Shown piece by piece: positions 24,360-32,324 of a stretch of 64,000 bases of DNA. The first letter of the stretch is position 1. Every line of letters starts with the position of its first letter. The stretch spans positions 1 to 64,000 of the forward strand of contig JAGZLR010000005.1 of assembly GCA_018364635.1 (NCBI GenBank), read 5' to 3'. This DNA is from Clostridiales bacterium (GTDB lineage: Bacteria > Bacillota > Clostridia > Lachnospirales > Anaerotignaceae). Both the position numbers and the translations under genes were made by a program. Under the pieces are notes generated by a model. The model saw only the letters and a list, made by a program, of their open reading frames with translations. It did not search any database and had not been told where the DNA came from.

Positions 24360-24965
24360 ATGATGACACAGGTGATTTTTGCCACAAAAAATAAAGGAAA
24401 AATAAGAGAGATTACGGAACTGTTAAAGGATATGCCGCTGGAAATCCTATCTATGGAAGAGGCGGGATTATCTATGGAGATAGAAGAAAACGGTACAACA
24501 TTTGAAGAAAACGCCCTGATTAAAGCGAGAGCTGTCTGTAAGGCAAGCGGCTGCTATGCCCTTGCAGATGATTCAGGTCTTGCAGTCGATTATTTGGACG
24601 GCGCTCCAGGCGTATACTCTGCAAGATATATGGGGGAAGAGACGCCTTATGACATTAAAAATCAAAAGATTATTTCCCTGCTGGAAAAAGCAAAAGGGAA
24701 GGAGCGAAGGGCACAGTTTGTCAGCGTCATTGCTTTTGTTACGCCTCAAGGGGAGGAAATGACCACAAGAGGCGTCATAGAAGGGGAGATTGGCTATGAG
24801 AGTAAGGGCGAAAACGGCTTTGGTTATGACCCGATTTTCTATGTGCCAGAATATGACATGACCACAGCGCAGATGTCCTTGGAATTGAAAAATAAAATCA
24901 GCCACAGGGGAAAAGCGCTTGGGGCGATGAAAGAAAAATTAGATGCATATTTTAAGATGAAGTAA
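24360..24965 (+). CDS. rdgB: XTP/dITP pyrophosphatase (non-canonical purine NTP pyrophosphatase)
   Basis: This encodes 201 residues. It cleans the nucleotide pool of dITP and XTP. The motifs FATKNKGKIREI, TFEENALIKARAV, ADDSGLAVDYLDGAPGVYSARY, FGYDPIFYVPEY and ISHRGKAL are diagnostic of the HAM1/RdgB family. ATG 24360 and ATG 24363 are both possible; GGAGGTAGA upstream fits either. Confidence 0.96.
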   Translation: MMTQVIFATKNKGKIREITELLKDMPLEILSMEEAGLSMEIEENGTTFEENALIKARAVCKASGCYALADDSGLAVDYLDGAPGVYSARYMGEETPYDIKNQKIISLLEKAKGKERRAQFVSVIAFVTPQGEEMTTRGVIEGEIGYESKGENGFGYDPIFYVPEYDMTTAQMSLELKNKISHRGKALGAMKEKLDAYFKMK

Positions 24966-24989
24966 GCTCTTGGGAAAGGGGCCAAAGAG

Positions 24990-25523
24990 ATGAAACTATT
25001 GGTATTTAGCGACAGCCACAGATTTTTGGGCAATATGGAACAAGTCATCAAAAGTATTGGCCATCAAATGGCAGGAATTATTCATCTAGGTGATGTCTGT
25101 GAGGATGTGGCTCAGATGGAACAGAAGTTTCCTAACTACCGCTTTTATTCTGTCAAAGGCAATAACGATTGGAACTGTGCTGTTGCAGAGGAGCAAATGG
25201 TGCGGATCGGCGGGAAAAAAATACTGCTGACCCATGGTCATCTTCAGCGGGTCAGTTTCAGTCCCATGAATATTTTTTATTGGGCTCAGGAAAAAGAAGC
25301 GGATGCCGTACTGTTTGGCCATACCCATGTGCCATACTGCACCGACCACGGAGGCGTGCTTTTGTTTAACCCTGGAAGCATTTCGTTGCCTAGAGCCGGT
25401 ATTGTGCCGACTTTTGGCATATTAGAGCTGTCTGAGACAGGGGGAATTCGTGGTACGGTGATGGAGTATATCGGTCCGAATCTGTTTCGAATGCTACCGT
25501 CCCATAAGATACAGGAAAGATAA
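24990..25523 (+). CDS. YfcE/MJ0936-family metallophosphoesterase
   Basis: This encodes 177 residues with binuclear metal motifs: FSDSHR (D-x-H), HLGDVCED (GD), GNNDW (GND), THGHLQRV and FGHTHVPY. It hydrolyses phosphodiesters, with an unknown natural substrate. It follows rdgB by 24 bases, the usual pair (rph-rdgB-yfcE) in Clostridia. The end is followed by the tRNA cluster. Confidence 0.93.
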   Translation: MKLLVFSDSHRFLGNMEQVIKSIGHQMAGIIHLGDVCEDVAQMEQKFPNYRFYSVKGNNDWNCAVAEEQMVRIGGKKILLTHGHLQRVSFSPMNIFYWAQEKEADAVLFGHTHVPYCTDHGGVLLFNPGSISLPRAGIVPTFGILELSETGGIRGTVMEYIGPNLFRMLPSHKIQER

Positions 25524-25580
25524 ATTTGATTCTGCTAAAAAGGCAGGGGAAATTTTTGTCAAGAAAGTGTAAAAAAAAAC

Positions 25581-25609
25581 TTGACGAATGAAAGGTCATA
25601 GGCTATAAT
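25581..25609 (+). promoter_or_regulatory. Strong sigma-A promoter of the tRNA cluster
   Basis: TTGACG (25581-25586), 17-base spacer and TATAAT (25604-25609) lie 17 bases before the first tRNA. It fits a strong stable-RNA promoter. Confidence 0.85.
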
Positions 25610-25625
25610 AAATAGCGTTGGTAAC

Positions 25626-25696
25626 GCGGGTGTAGTTCAATGGTAGAACGTCAGCCTTCCAAGCTGAACACGTGAGTTCGATTCTCATCACCCGCT
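25626..25696 (+). tRNA. tRNA-Gly (anticodon TCC)
   Basis: 71 bases. The acceptor arm GCGGGTG pairs with CACCCGC; discriminator T. The anticodon loop CTTCCAA gives TCC, reading GGA/GGG. CCA is not encoded. Confidence 0.97.
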
Positions 25697-25704
25697 TTTT
25701 TCAT

Positions 25705-25778
<74 letters not shown>

Positions 25779-25798
25779 CTTTCTAATCGAATAAAGGC

Positions 25799-25869
25799 GC
25801 GGGTGTAGTTCAATGGCAGAACATCAGCTTCCCAAGCTGAATGTGTGAGTTCGATTCTCATCACCCGCT
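25799..25869 (+). tRNA. tRNA-Gly (anticodon CCC)
   Basis: 71 bases, about 90% identical to the tRNA-Gly at 25626. The anticodon loop is TTCCCAA, giving CCC for GGG. The D-loop and anticodon-stem neighbours differ by a few bases. Confidence 0.95.
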
Positions 25870-25876
25870 CTGTTAT

Positions 25877-25950
<74 letters not shown>

Positions 25951-26077
25951 TTTTTTGTTTCTGTTGAAAGAAAGAGTCCTGCTGGAAACAGAAATTGGTA
26001 TTGACCACAGTCAGGAAGTGTGATAAACTAAACATTGTGAAAGAAAAAGGTGTTTTAATCGCCTTTTCATAAAATAA

Positions 26078-26157
<80 letters not shown>

Positions 26158-26166
26158 TCTTCATGA

Positions 26167-26210
26167 TCCGAACTTGTTTCCCATAGGAGATGAGTTCGGT
26201 TATTTTTTTT
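26167..26210 (+). terminator. Rho-independent terminator of the tRNA cluster
   Basis: CCGAACT is paired with AGTTCGG across about 18 bases, followed by TTATTTTTTTT. Confidence 0.8.
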
Positions 26211-26239
26211 GTATTGTTACAAAATTAGACAGAAAAAAA

Positions 26240-26278
26240 GGCAGGCATGTTATTTTCACTACATGCCTGCCTTTTTTT
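26240..26278 (+). terminator. Perfect 11-bp terminator, second in tandem
   Basis: GGCAGGCATGT pairs perfectly with ACATGCCTGCC over a 10-base loop, with A-run before and T-run after, so it can work on both strands. No gene lies between this and the previous terminator. Confidence 0.85.
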
Positions 26279-26319
26279 AGAATCGTTGAAAATTTTTGAA
26301 GTGGATCGTTATAAAAATA

Positions 26320-26372
26320 TTGACCGATGGGTCTATCTATGTTATATTAAAATAAAAATAGACTTAATAGTC
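26320..26372 (+). promoter_or_regulatory. Promoter and two candidate operators of the TetR-MATE unit
   Basis: TTGACC (26320-26325) and TATATT (26343-26348) are 17 bases apart. GACCGATGGGTC (26322-26333, overlapping the -35) and GACTTAATAGTC (26361-26372, after the start region) share the form GACY-N4-RGTC. Two sites flanking the start suggest autorepression. Confidence 0.65.
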
Positions 26373-26392
26373 GATTAGTGAGGAGTAAATGT

Positions 26393-27007
26393 ATGAAACG
26401 TGAAGAAAAAAACCAGCAGATGCGGCGGCGGATTATGGACAGTGCTTTGGCCGAGTTTTCAAGTCAAGGCTATGGCGCTAGCTCCATCAATACAATCTGT
26501 ACTGCTCAGAATATTTCCAAAGGGATTGTGTACCACTATTTTGAGACAAAAGACGCTCTGTTTCTAGCCTGTGTGGAGGAATGCTTTCAACGGCTAACGG
26601 AATATATCAGGGAAAATATTCCTTCGGATCAGGGGAATATGGAAAAACAACTGGAAAACTATTTTACAGTCCGCACCACATTTTTCCAAAATTATCCAGT
26701 TTACCAGCGCATCTTTTGTGAGGCATTGATTTCGCCGCCTGCTCATTTAAATGCTGACATACAAAAGTGCAAAGGGGAGTTTGATACACTGAATATTCAG
26801 ATTTTAGAACGGCTGTTAACTCCTGTTTCTTTTCGTCCTAATATTTCCAAGCAGGAAGTTATTGAAACCTTTCGTCAATTCCAAGACTTTATCAATATCC
26901 GCTATCATATGACAGAAATGAGCGGGCAGGCTTTTGAAGCCAGGGAAGAAAACTGCAGAAAAGCGCTCAATATTTTGCTCTATGGCGTGATTGCAAGAAA
27001 GGAATGA
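26393..27007 (+). CDS. TetR-family transcriptional regulator
   Basis: This encodes 204 residues. The N-terminal HTH (about 9-55) has RIMDSALAEFSSQGYGASSINTICTAQNISKGIVYHYFETKDALFLACVEEC, a canonical TetR DNA-binding domain. The C-terminal ligand domain is helical, with an unusual Phe-rich middle (FTVRTTFFQNYPVYQRIF). ATG 26393 has GAGGAG upstream. The gene stands 4 bases before the MATE gene, so it likely represses this exporter and itself, released by a drug or metabolite. Confidence 0.93.
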   Translation: MKREEKNQQMRRRIMDSALAEFSSQGYGASSINTICTAQNISKGIVYHYFETKDALFLACVEECFQRLTEYIRENIPSDQGNMEKQLENYFTVRTTFFQNYPVYQRIFCEALISPPAHLNADIQKCKGEFDTLNIQILERLLTPVSFRPNISKQEVIETFRQFQDFINIRYHMTEMSGQAFEAREENCRKALNILLYGVIARKE

Positions 27008-27011
27008 AACC

Positions 27012-28403
27012 ATGTCTAAAAAAGAACTTCAAACCCAGTCTGTATTGAGCGATATGCCTCCGGCAAAAGCGATTATAAAACTAGCAGTTCCAGCTACTTT
27101 GGCGCTGTTGGCGAAAGCCATTTACAATTTAGTTGATACTGCCTATATTGGGATGTTGGGCTCAGATATTGCTTTGACCGCTGTAGGTGTCACAGTTCCT
27201 CTGCTGCTGATTATGGTGTCTATTGAAAATATTTTTGCAGCAGGTGCTGCTGTTTTGGCTGGTCATCAGTTGGGAGCGAAAGATAAGGAAGGTGCCAGCC
27301 GTACAATTACTACCATCATCGGAATTTCTATGATAATCGGTATGGTATTGTGCCTTGGAGGCATTATTTTTCTGGAGCCGCTGATGCGTGCTTTTGGAGC
27401 CTCAGACGCCTCCTTGCCTTTGGCCAAGGATTATGCTTTCTGGATGTTTGTAGCAGCTTTAGCAAATCTTCCTGCACAAAGTATGAACTGTGCCGCTCGG
27501 GCGGAGTCCTCGGTTAAAATTTCTTCTGTAGCCGTCATTACAGGAGCTTTGCTTAACGTAGTGCTGGACCCTATTTTTATGTTTGATTGGGGCTTGAACA
27601 TGGGGGTAGCAGGAGCTTCCCTTGCCACTACAGTCTCTCAGTTTGTCACTTTCTTTATTCTCGTTTGGTTCTATGCCAGCGGGCGTTCTATCATTAAAAT
27701 TAAAAGAAAAGCCTTCCATCCTAGTTGGCAGTTGATCCAAAATGTCGCTGTTATTGGTATTCCTACAGCAGTGATTCAGATTTGTCTGTCTGTGGCAGCG
27801 TCTCTGACAAACATTGCAGCCGCTGGACTTCCTCAGTCTGACGAGATTATTGCCGCCTATGGCGTAGTTCAGCGTCTGATACTGATTGGTTGTTATGTGG
27901 TGATGGGCTTTATGCAGGGCTATCAGCCGGTGGCCTCCTTTGCATTTGGGGCTAGGGATGAAGAACGCTTTCACCAGTCGGTGCGTTTTGCCTTAAAAGG
28001 TTCCTTGTTCTTAACGGTGTCTGTGGCTGCGGCGTATATTTTACTGTCAAAGCCGCTTATTTTGATATTTAATCAAAACCCAGTCATTGTCAATTACGGA
28101 AGACTCCTCTTAATTTCACAGGTGATACTGTATCCGGCTTTTGGACTATGTTATATGATGACCATTACCTATCAGACCATCGGCGCTTCTCGATATGGAC
28201 TGTTTCTTTCTCTCATCCGACAAGGGTTATTTTATATTCCATTTATCCTCCTATTACCTCGATTTTTCGGCGTCATGGGCATTTATTTATCTCAACCTGC
28301 TGCGGATTTGTTGACAATTCTTGTTTGTATATGCTCTATAAAATCTATGAAAAAGATTGCGTCTGAAACGATGGGAAAAGGGTTGAAAGGCAAGGCGATG
28401 TAA
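27012..28403 (+). CDS. MATE-family multidrug efflux transporter
   Basis: This encodes 463 residues with about 12 membrane helices. It exports drugs or metabolites in exchange for Na+ or H+. The N-terminus PPAKAIIKLAVPATLALLAKAIYNLVDTAYIGML and the duplicate second half (IQNVAVIGIPTAVIQICLSVAASL, GVVQRLILIGCYVVMGFMQGYQPVASFAFGARDEER) are the classic MATE repeats. ATG 27012 follows AAAGGAATGAAACC. It shares a transcript with the TetR gene. Confidence 0.94.
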   Translation: MSKKELQTQSVLSDMPPAKAIIKLAVPATLALLAKAIYNLVDTAYIGMLGSDIALTAVGVTVPLLLIMVSIENIFAAGAAVLAGHQLGAKDKEGASRTITTIIGISMIIGMVLCLGGIIFLEPLMRAFGASDASLPLAKDYAFWMFVAALANLPAQSMNCAARAESSVKISSVAVITGALLNVVLDPIFMFDWGLNMGVAGASLATTVSQFVTFFILVWFYASGRSIIKIKRKAFHPSWQLIQNVAVIGIPTAVIQICLSVAASLTNIAAAGLPQSDEIIAAYGVVQRLILIGCYVVMGFMQGYQPVASFAFGARDEERFHQSVRFALKGSLFLTVSVAAAYILLSKPLILIFNQNPVIVNYGRLLLISQVILYPAFGLCYMMTITYQTIGASRYGLFLSLIRQGLFYIPFILLLPRFFGVMGIYLSQPAADLLTILVCICSIKSMKKIASETMGKGLKGKAM

Positions 28404-28592
28404 TGAAACATTACCATTAGCCGTCAATTCTGGAACGGTAGACGGCAAATAGGCGCAAAGATTTTATGAACATCGTTGCTTGCAGGGTCATCAAATGGAG
28501 TGGATGATTTTGACTCAAGTACAAACGATCTTAGAATTAGCCTGTCAACATCTTTGCATTTAGGAATGAAAAATAAAAAAAGTTGATTTTAG

Positions 28593-28631
28593 AAAAGGCA
28601 AGTAATCAATATTTGATCGTTGCCTTTTTTT
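28593..28631 (+). terminator. Rho-independent terminator after the MATE gene
   Basis: AAAAGGCAA pairs with TTGCCTTTTTT around a partly paired inner loop (TCAA/TTGA). The 28404-28592 stretch before it holds no plausible gene and I see no feature in it. Confidence 0.75.
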
Positions 28632-28637
28632 ATTCCC

Positions 28638-28693
28638 TTGACAAAAAAGCAAAGATTTTTTATACTTAGTTTTGTAAACGATCGTTTACAAAA
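28638..28693 (+). promoter_or_regulatory. Promoter with perfect 24-bp operator of the second TetR unit
   Basis: TTGACA (28638-28643), 17-base spacer, TATACT (28661-28666). A perfect palindrome TTTTGTAAACGATCGTTTACAAAA covers 28670-28693, at the transcription start and up to the ribosome site, 12 bases before the TetR start codon. This is a textbook TetR-type self-repression site. Confidence 0.85.
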
Positions 28694-28705
28694 GGAGATG
28701 CGTTT

Positions 28706-29359
28706 ATGGCAAATACAAAGCTAAAAATTTTAATGACTGCCCTACGATTATTTGCTGTTTATGGGTATGAGGCTGTTTCTGTCAGCCAAATTGCTGGTGA
28801 ATTGGGGATGACAAAGGGGGCGTTATATAAACATTACAAAAACAAAAGAGATATTTTTGATTGTATTTTTCAATATGTCTGTCAGCTGGATGTGGAACGG
28901 TCGAAAAAAAATGGCGTTCCAGAAAAAGACTACGCTGATTTGCCGGAAGCTTTTTCTGATGTATCTCCAGAAAGTCTGAAAGCGTATATGACAAACCAAT
29001 TTCATTATTGGAGTGAGGATGAAATTGCCTGTAATTTTCGTAAAATGTTGACGTTAGAGCAATATAAAACAGCGGAGATGGGGGAATTATATCAAAAGGT
29101 TTTGACCAATGGTCCACTGACTTATATTGAGGATTTACTTAGGGAGATGACGAAGGAGAAAGAAAATGGCTTCGCTGTAAAACAAATGGCAATAGAGTTT
29201 TATGCGCCTTTTTATTTGTTATTAAGCCTATGTGACGCTGCGCCTCAAGAAGAAGAGAAAGAAAAAATAGCAGAATGCTATGTACAGTATATGGACCAGT
29301 TTTTTTACAAATATTCGCTGTTTTCAGACGAAAAACGAAATAGAATAGGAGGACAATGA
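28706..29359 (+). CDS. TetR-family transcriptional regulator
   Basis: This encodes 217 residues. The N-terminal HTH (about 7-53) has ILMTALRLFAVYGYEAVSVSQIAGELGMTKGALYKHYKNKRDIFDCIFQ, typical TetR. The C-terminal part contains the FHYWSEDEIACNFRKMLTLEQYKTAEMGELYQKV pattern of a small TetR subgroup (TetR_C_33-like) that also sits by transporter or GNAT genes. ATG 28706 follows AAAGGAGATGCGTTT. It overlaps the GNAT gene by 4 bases. Confidence 0.93.
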   Translation: MANTKLKILMTALRLFAVYGYEAVSVSQIAGELGMTKGALYKHYKNKRDIFDCIFQYVCQLDVERSKKNGVPEKDYADLPEAFSDVSPESLKAYMTNQFHYWSEDEIACNFRKMLTLEQYKTAEMGELYQKVLTNGPLTYIEDLLREMTKEKENGFAVKQMAIEFYAPFYLLLSLCDAAPQEEEKEKIAECYVQYMDQFFYKYSLFSDEKRNRIGGQ

Positions 29360-29904
29360 TGCAGCAGATAAAAATTAGAAACGAAAGAAAAGAGGATTAT
29401 GAAACCGTAGAAAAAATAACGAGGGAAGCCTTTTATAATCTCTATGTTCCTGGATGTGTGGAACATTTTTTAGTCCATGTGATGCGGGAACATGAAGATT
29501 TTATCCCTGAACTGGATTTTGTTTTAGAACTGGAAGACAAAATCATAGGAAATATTATGTACACAAAAGCGAAGCTAACCGACGAGGCTGGAAAGGAGAA
29601 GACGATTTGTACTTTTGGCCCAGTCTGTATTTTACCTGCCTATCAGAGGAAGGGATATGGGAAGCTGCTTTTGGAACATTCCTTTAAAAAAGCAGTGGAA
29701 TTGGGGTATGATGTCATTGTTATTTTTGGAAGCCCGTCTAACTATGTGGGCCGTGGATTTCAAAGCTGCAAAAAATATGGTGTGACTACGCCTGATGGGA
29801 AATATCCGGCAGCAATGATGGTAAAAGAATTGGTGGAAGGCGCCCTTCATGGGAAAAAATGGAGAAGAAATACCAGCCAAGTCAAGAGGAATTCTACATT
29901 TTAA
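29356..29904 (+). CDS. GNAT-family N-acetyltransferase, C-terminus truncated by deletion and frameshift
   Basis: This encodes 182 residues. The acetyl-CoA motif FGPVCILPAYQRKGYGKLLLEHSFKKAVELGYD (about 85-117) and FGSPSNYVGRGF are clear. The start (IRNERKEDYETVEKITREAFYNLYVPGCVEHFLVH) is a well known Clostridia GNAT group. Members of this group normally carry about 40 more residues. Here they appear to be lost: after GALHGKKW the frame ends in RRNTSQVKRNSTF, while another frame (ATG 29859 to TAA 29939) reads KKYQPSQEEFYILSHAFLEE, which looks like the true end of such a protein. So the end is partly deleted and out of frame. Function uncertain. Confidence 0.88.
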   Translation: MMQQIKIRNERKEDYETVEKITREAFYNLYVPGCVEHFLVHVMREHEDFIPELDFVLELEDKIIGNIMYTKAKLTDEAGKEKTICTFGPVCILPAYQRKGYGKLLLEHSFKKAVELGYDVIVIFGSPSNYVGRGFQSCKKYGVTTPDGKYPAAMMVKELVEGALHGKKWRRNTSQVKRNSTF

Positions 29905-30004
29905 GCCATGCCTTTTTGGAAGAGGGAGCAGAGCAGTAATTTTTTCCTGATAAGGAGGCGGTTTGCCAGCCGTGTTCTTTTTCTATGAGCCATAAAATTT
30001 ATCA

Positions 30005-30043
30005 TAAAAAAAAGCAGACTCTTTTTAGAGATCTGCTTTTTTT
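30005..30043. terminator. Bidirectional terminator
   Basis: AAAGCAGA and TCTGCTTT arms with a 13-base loop and runs of A and T on either side, between the GNAT gene and the convergent LysR gene. Confidence 0.8.
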
Positions 30044-30069
30044 ATGTTCTTTACGGCTCTGATACAGAT

Positions 30070-31005
30070 TCAAACGCTGTGTTTTTTTGCTTTATGTTCA
30101 AAAATATCGTTTAATATTTTCAAAAAACTAATTCCATTGTCAGAAATTAGAAAATTAGAAATCTGAATCCAACCAAGTCTCATGGAATCTTTATCAGTAT
30201 CAATAGGACGGCTGACAAGCTCTGGTCCGGCAAAGCCATAGGATAAAATACCGCTTCCAATGGAAAAAGCATCTGTGTGGGAGAGGGTATTAATCATAGT
30301 AGCCCTGTCAGTGACATAGAAACGCTGCTTTAGCATGGTAACGTCAGGGAAAAGGGCTTCTTCAGAAAAATCAATGGATACATTGTTGGAAGACTCAAAA
30401 GAAGCGAAAGGATAATTTTGCATTTCCTCCAAACAAATTCTCTGGTGGGAAGCCATGGGATGGTCTTTTCGGAAAAACGCATAAGGTGTTAAGCTGGCAA
30501 TTAAATTAAATTCCAGATTATGGCTAGCTAGATACTTTCGGATAAAAGACTCTGTAGAATTGGAAAGGAAAATAATGCCCAATTCGCTTCTCTGCTCAAA
30601 AACATCAGAAATCACCTGTTCCATACAGCATTCTCGGATATGTACTTCAAATTCCTGTGGGTTCACCGTTTGGAAGAAGCGATAAAAGGCTTCTACAATA
30701 AATGGATAATGCTGAAGAGAGATGCTGAAATGAAAGGGAAGATCCCGTTTTTGCTGACTGTATAATTCCAAAATCCGGCGTTCCTGATCCAAAAGAGGTT
30801 TGGCGTTTTGTAAAAAATTTTTGCCTTCCTCTGTCAGTTTCACGCCTTTTCTCGTTCGCTCGAAAATGGTTATGTGAAGTTCGTTTTCCAAATCCTTCAA
30901 TAGATTGCTTAGATACGGCTGGGTGAGATATAACTCCTGCGCAGCTTTACTGATGCTTAAATGGCGGGAAATTTCTACAATATATTTGATCTGTTGAAGT
31001 GTCAT
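30070..31005 (-). CDS. LysR-family transcriptional regulator
   Basis: This encodes 311 residues. The HTH (about 1-60) is TLQQIKYIVEISRHLSISKAAQELYLTQPYLSNLLKDLENEL, typical LysR. The C-terminal substrate-binding domain shows the expected pattern of two lobes. It is divergent from the long catabolic operon starting at 31275, so it very likely controls that operon, with its inducer being the substrate or an intermediate. The 270-base divergent region (31006-31274) is AT-rich and has a TATAAT-like -10 near 31179; LysR sites could not be fixed. Confidence 0.93.
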   Translation of the reverse strand: MTLQQIKYIVEISRHLSISKAAQELYLTQPYLSNLLKDLENELHITIFERTRKGVKLTEEGKNFLQNAKPLLDQERRILELYSQQKRDLPFHFSISLQHYPFIVEAFYRFFQTVNPQEFEVHIRECCMEQVISDVFEQRSELGIIFLSNSTESFIRKYLASHNLEFNLIASLTPYAFFRKDHPMASHQRICLEEMQNYPFASFESSNNVSIDFSEEALFPDVTMLKQRFYVTDRATMINTLSHTDAFSIGSGILSYGFAGPELVSRPIDTDKDSMRLGWIQISNFLISDNGISFLKILNDIFEHKAKKHSV

Positions 31006-31274
31006 TTCTAACTACATCCCCTTAGATAAACAACAATCTTTTTTCCATTATAGTATACATTCAAATTAATTGTCAAACTGTAGGACATGCTGTTTTAAAT
31101 CTTTGTAATAACAGACATAATTATTTGTTATGACTAAAGATTTTTATTTCGTAATATTTAATATTTTTCCAATGGCATATAATTGAACTAAAGTTAAGAA
31201 GAAAAAAGAAAAAAATATTTTTAGAGAGGGCAATATTGCTTTTTTATACTTTTTTCAAACAAGGAGGAGCGTGC

Positions 31275-32267
31275 ATGAAGGTTTTAATCGCTGATTTACC
31301 AAAGGCGCAGAACAGGGATATTCAGTATGAAATCAACCTGCTGAAGTCACATTTTCCAGATGTGGAGGCGGTGATTTACAACTACGACGAAGCAAAGAAA
31401 GACGAGTTTAAAGAGCTGCTCAAAGATGCAGATGTGTTGTTGACTGCACTGATTGTTTTAGACGAAGACATGCTGGAATGTGCAAAGAAACTGCGGCTGA
31501 TTTCTTTGACATCCACAGGATTTAACTTTGTAGATGTTCCATGTGCAACCAAAAAAGAAATTGCTGTAGCGGCAGTGGGAGAATATTGCACCAATGAAGT
31601 GGCAGATCACGCCATGGCACTGATGCTTGCATTAAACCGGAAACTAAAAAATTATATAGATATTGTGGATCGTCAGAAGCAATGGCTTTATAAAAAAGCA
31701 GGCACCATTCATGTGCTAAAAGGCCAAAAACTAGGGATCTTTGGTTTGGGCAAAATTGGCCGTGCCGTAGCAATGAGGGCAAAGGCCTTTGGCATCGAAG
31801 TTGTGGCCTACGATCCATATCTTCCAAAACAGATCGCAGAGGATATGGGTGTGAAGCTTGTGACAAAGGAATATATTACGGAAAACTGTGATATTATTTC
31901 AAATCACATGATTCAGACGGCAGAAGTGGAAAGCTTTTTTAACGCGGACTTTTTTCACAGCCTGAAAAAAGCGCCTATGTTTCTCAATGTAGCCCGCGGC
32001 AACAGTGTGGAGGAAGAAGCGCTGTTGGAAGCGCTGGATACAGGAAAAATCAGCGCCGCAGGATTGGACGTGTTGCGGGATGAAAATCCTGATTTAGAGA
32101 AATCGCCTTTTATCGGCAGAGAAAATGTGATTGTCACTCCTCATGGCGCTTTTTACTCCGCAGAATCTGTAGCATTATGCCAAAAAATTTCTGTGGAAAA
32201 TATTATTTACTATCTCAAAGGAGCATACGATCAAGTCAACCGTATTGTCAATGATGTTCGCAAGTAG
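31275..32267 (+). CDS. D-2-hydroxyacid dehydrogenase (NAD)
   Basis: This encodes 330 residues; ATG 31275 has AAGGAGGAGCGTGC upstream. The NAD fold is GIFGLGKIGRAVAMRAKAFG (about 146-165), and the catalytic Arg, Glu and His stand in NVARGNSVEEEALL, LRDENPD and TPHGAFYS. Such enzymes convert 2-keto acids and D-2-hydroxy acids. As first gene of the operon it may reduce or oxidise an intermediate of the catabolic route. Substrate unknown. Confidence 0.92.
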   Translation: MKVLIADLPKAQNRDIQYEINLLKSHFPDVEAVIYNYDEAKKDEFKELLKDADVLLTALIVLDEDMLECAKKLRLISLTSTGFNFVDVPCATKKEIAVAAVGEYCTNEVADHAMALMLALNRKLKNYIDIVDRQKQWLYKKAGTIHVLKGQKLGIFGLGKIGRAVAMRAKAFGIEVVAYDPYLPKQIAEDMGVKLVTKEYITENCDIISNHMIQTAEVESFFNADFFHSLKKAPMFLNVARGNSVEEEALLEALDTGKISAAGLDVLRDENPDLEKSPFIGRENVIVTPHGAFYSAESVALCQKISVENIIYYLKGAYDQVNRIVNDVRK

Positions 32268-32324
32268 GAAGGGTTTGTTACATATAGGAACCTAAAATAG
32301 CCAAAATTGGGAAAGGAAATGTCT

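Noticed and set aside
26000..26077. Separate promoter for tRNA-Leu
   Set aside because: TTGACC- and TAAACT-like sequences exist but with weak match; I gave it no feature of its own.
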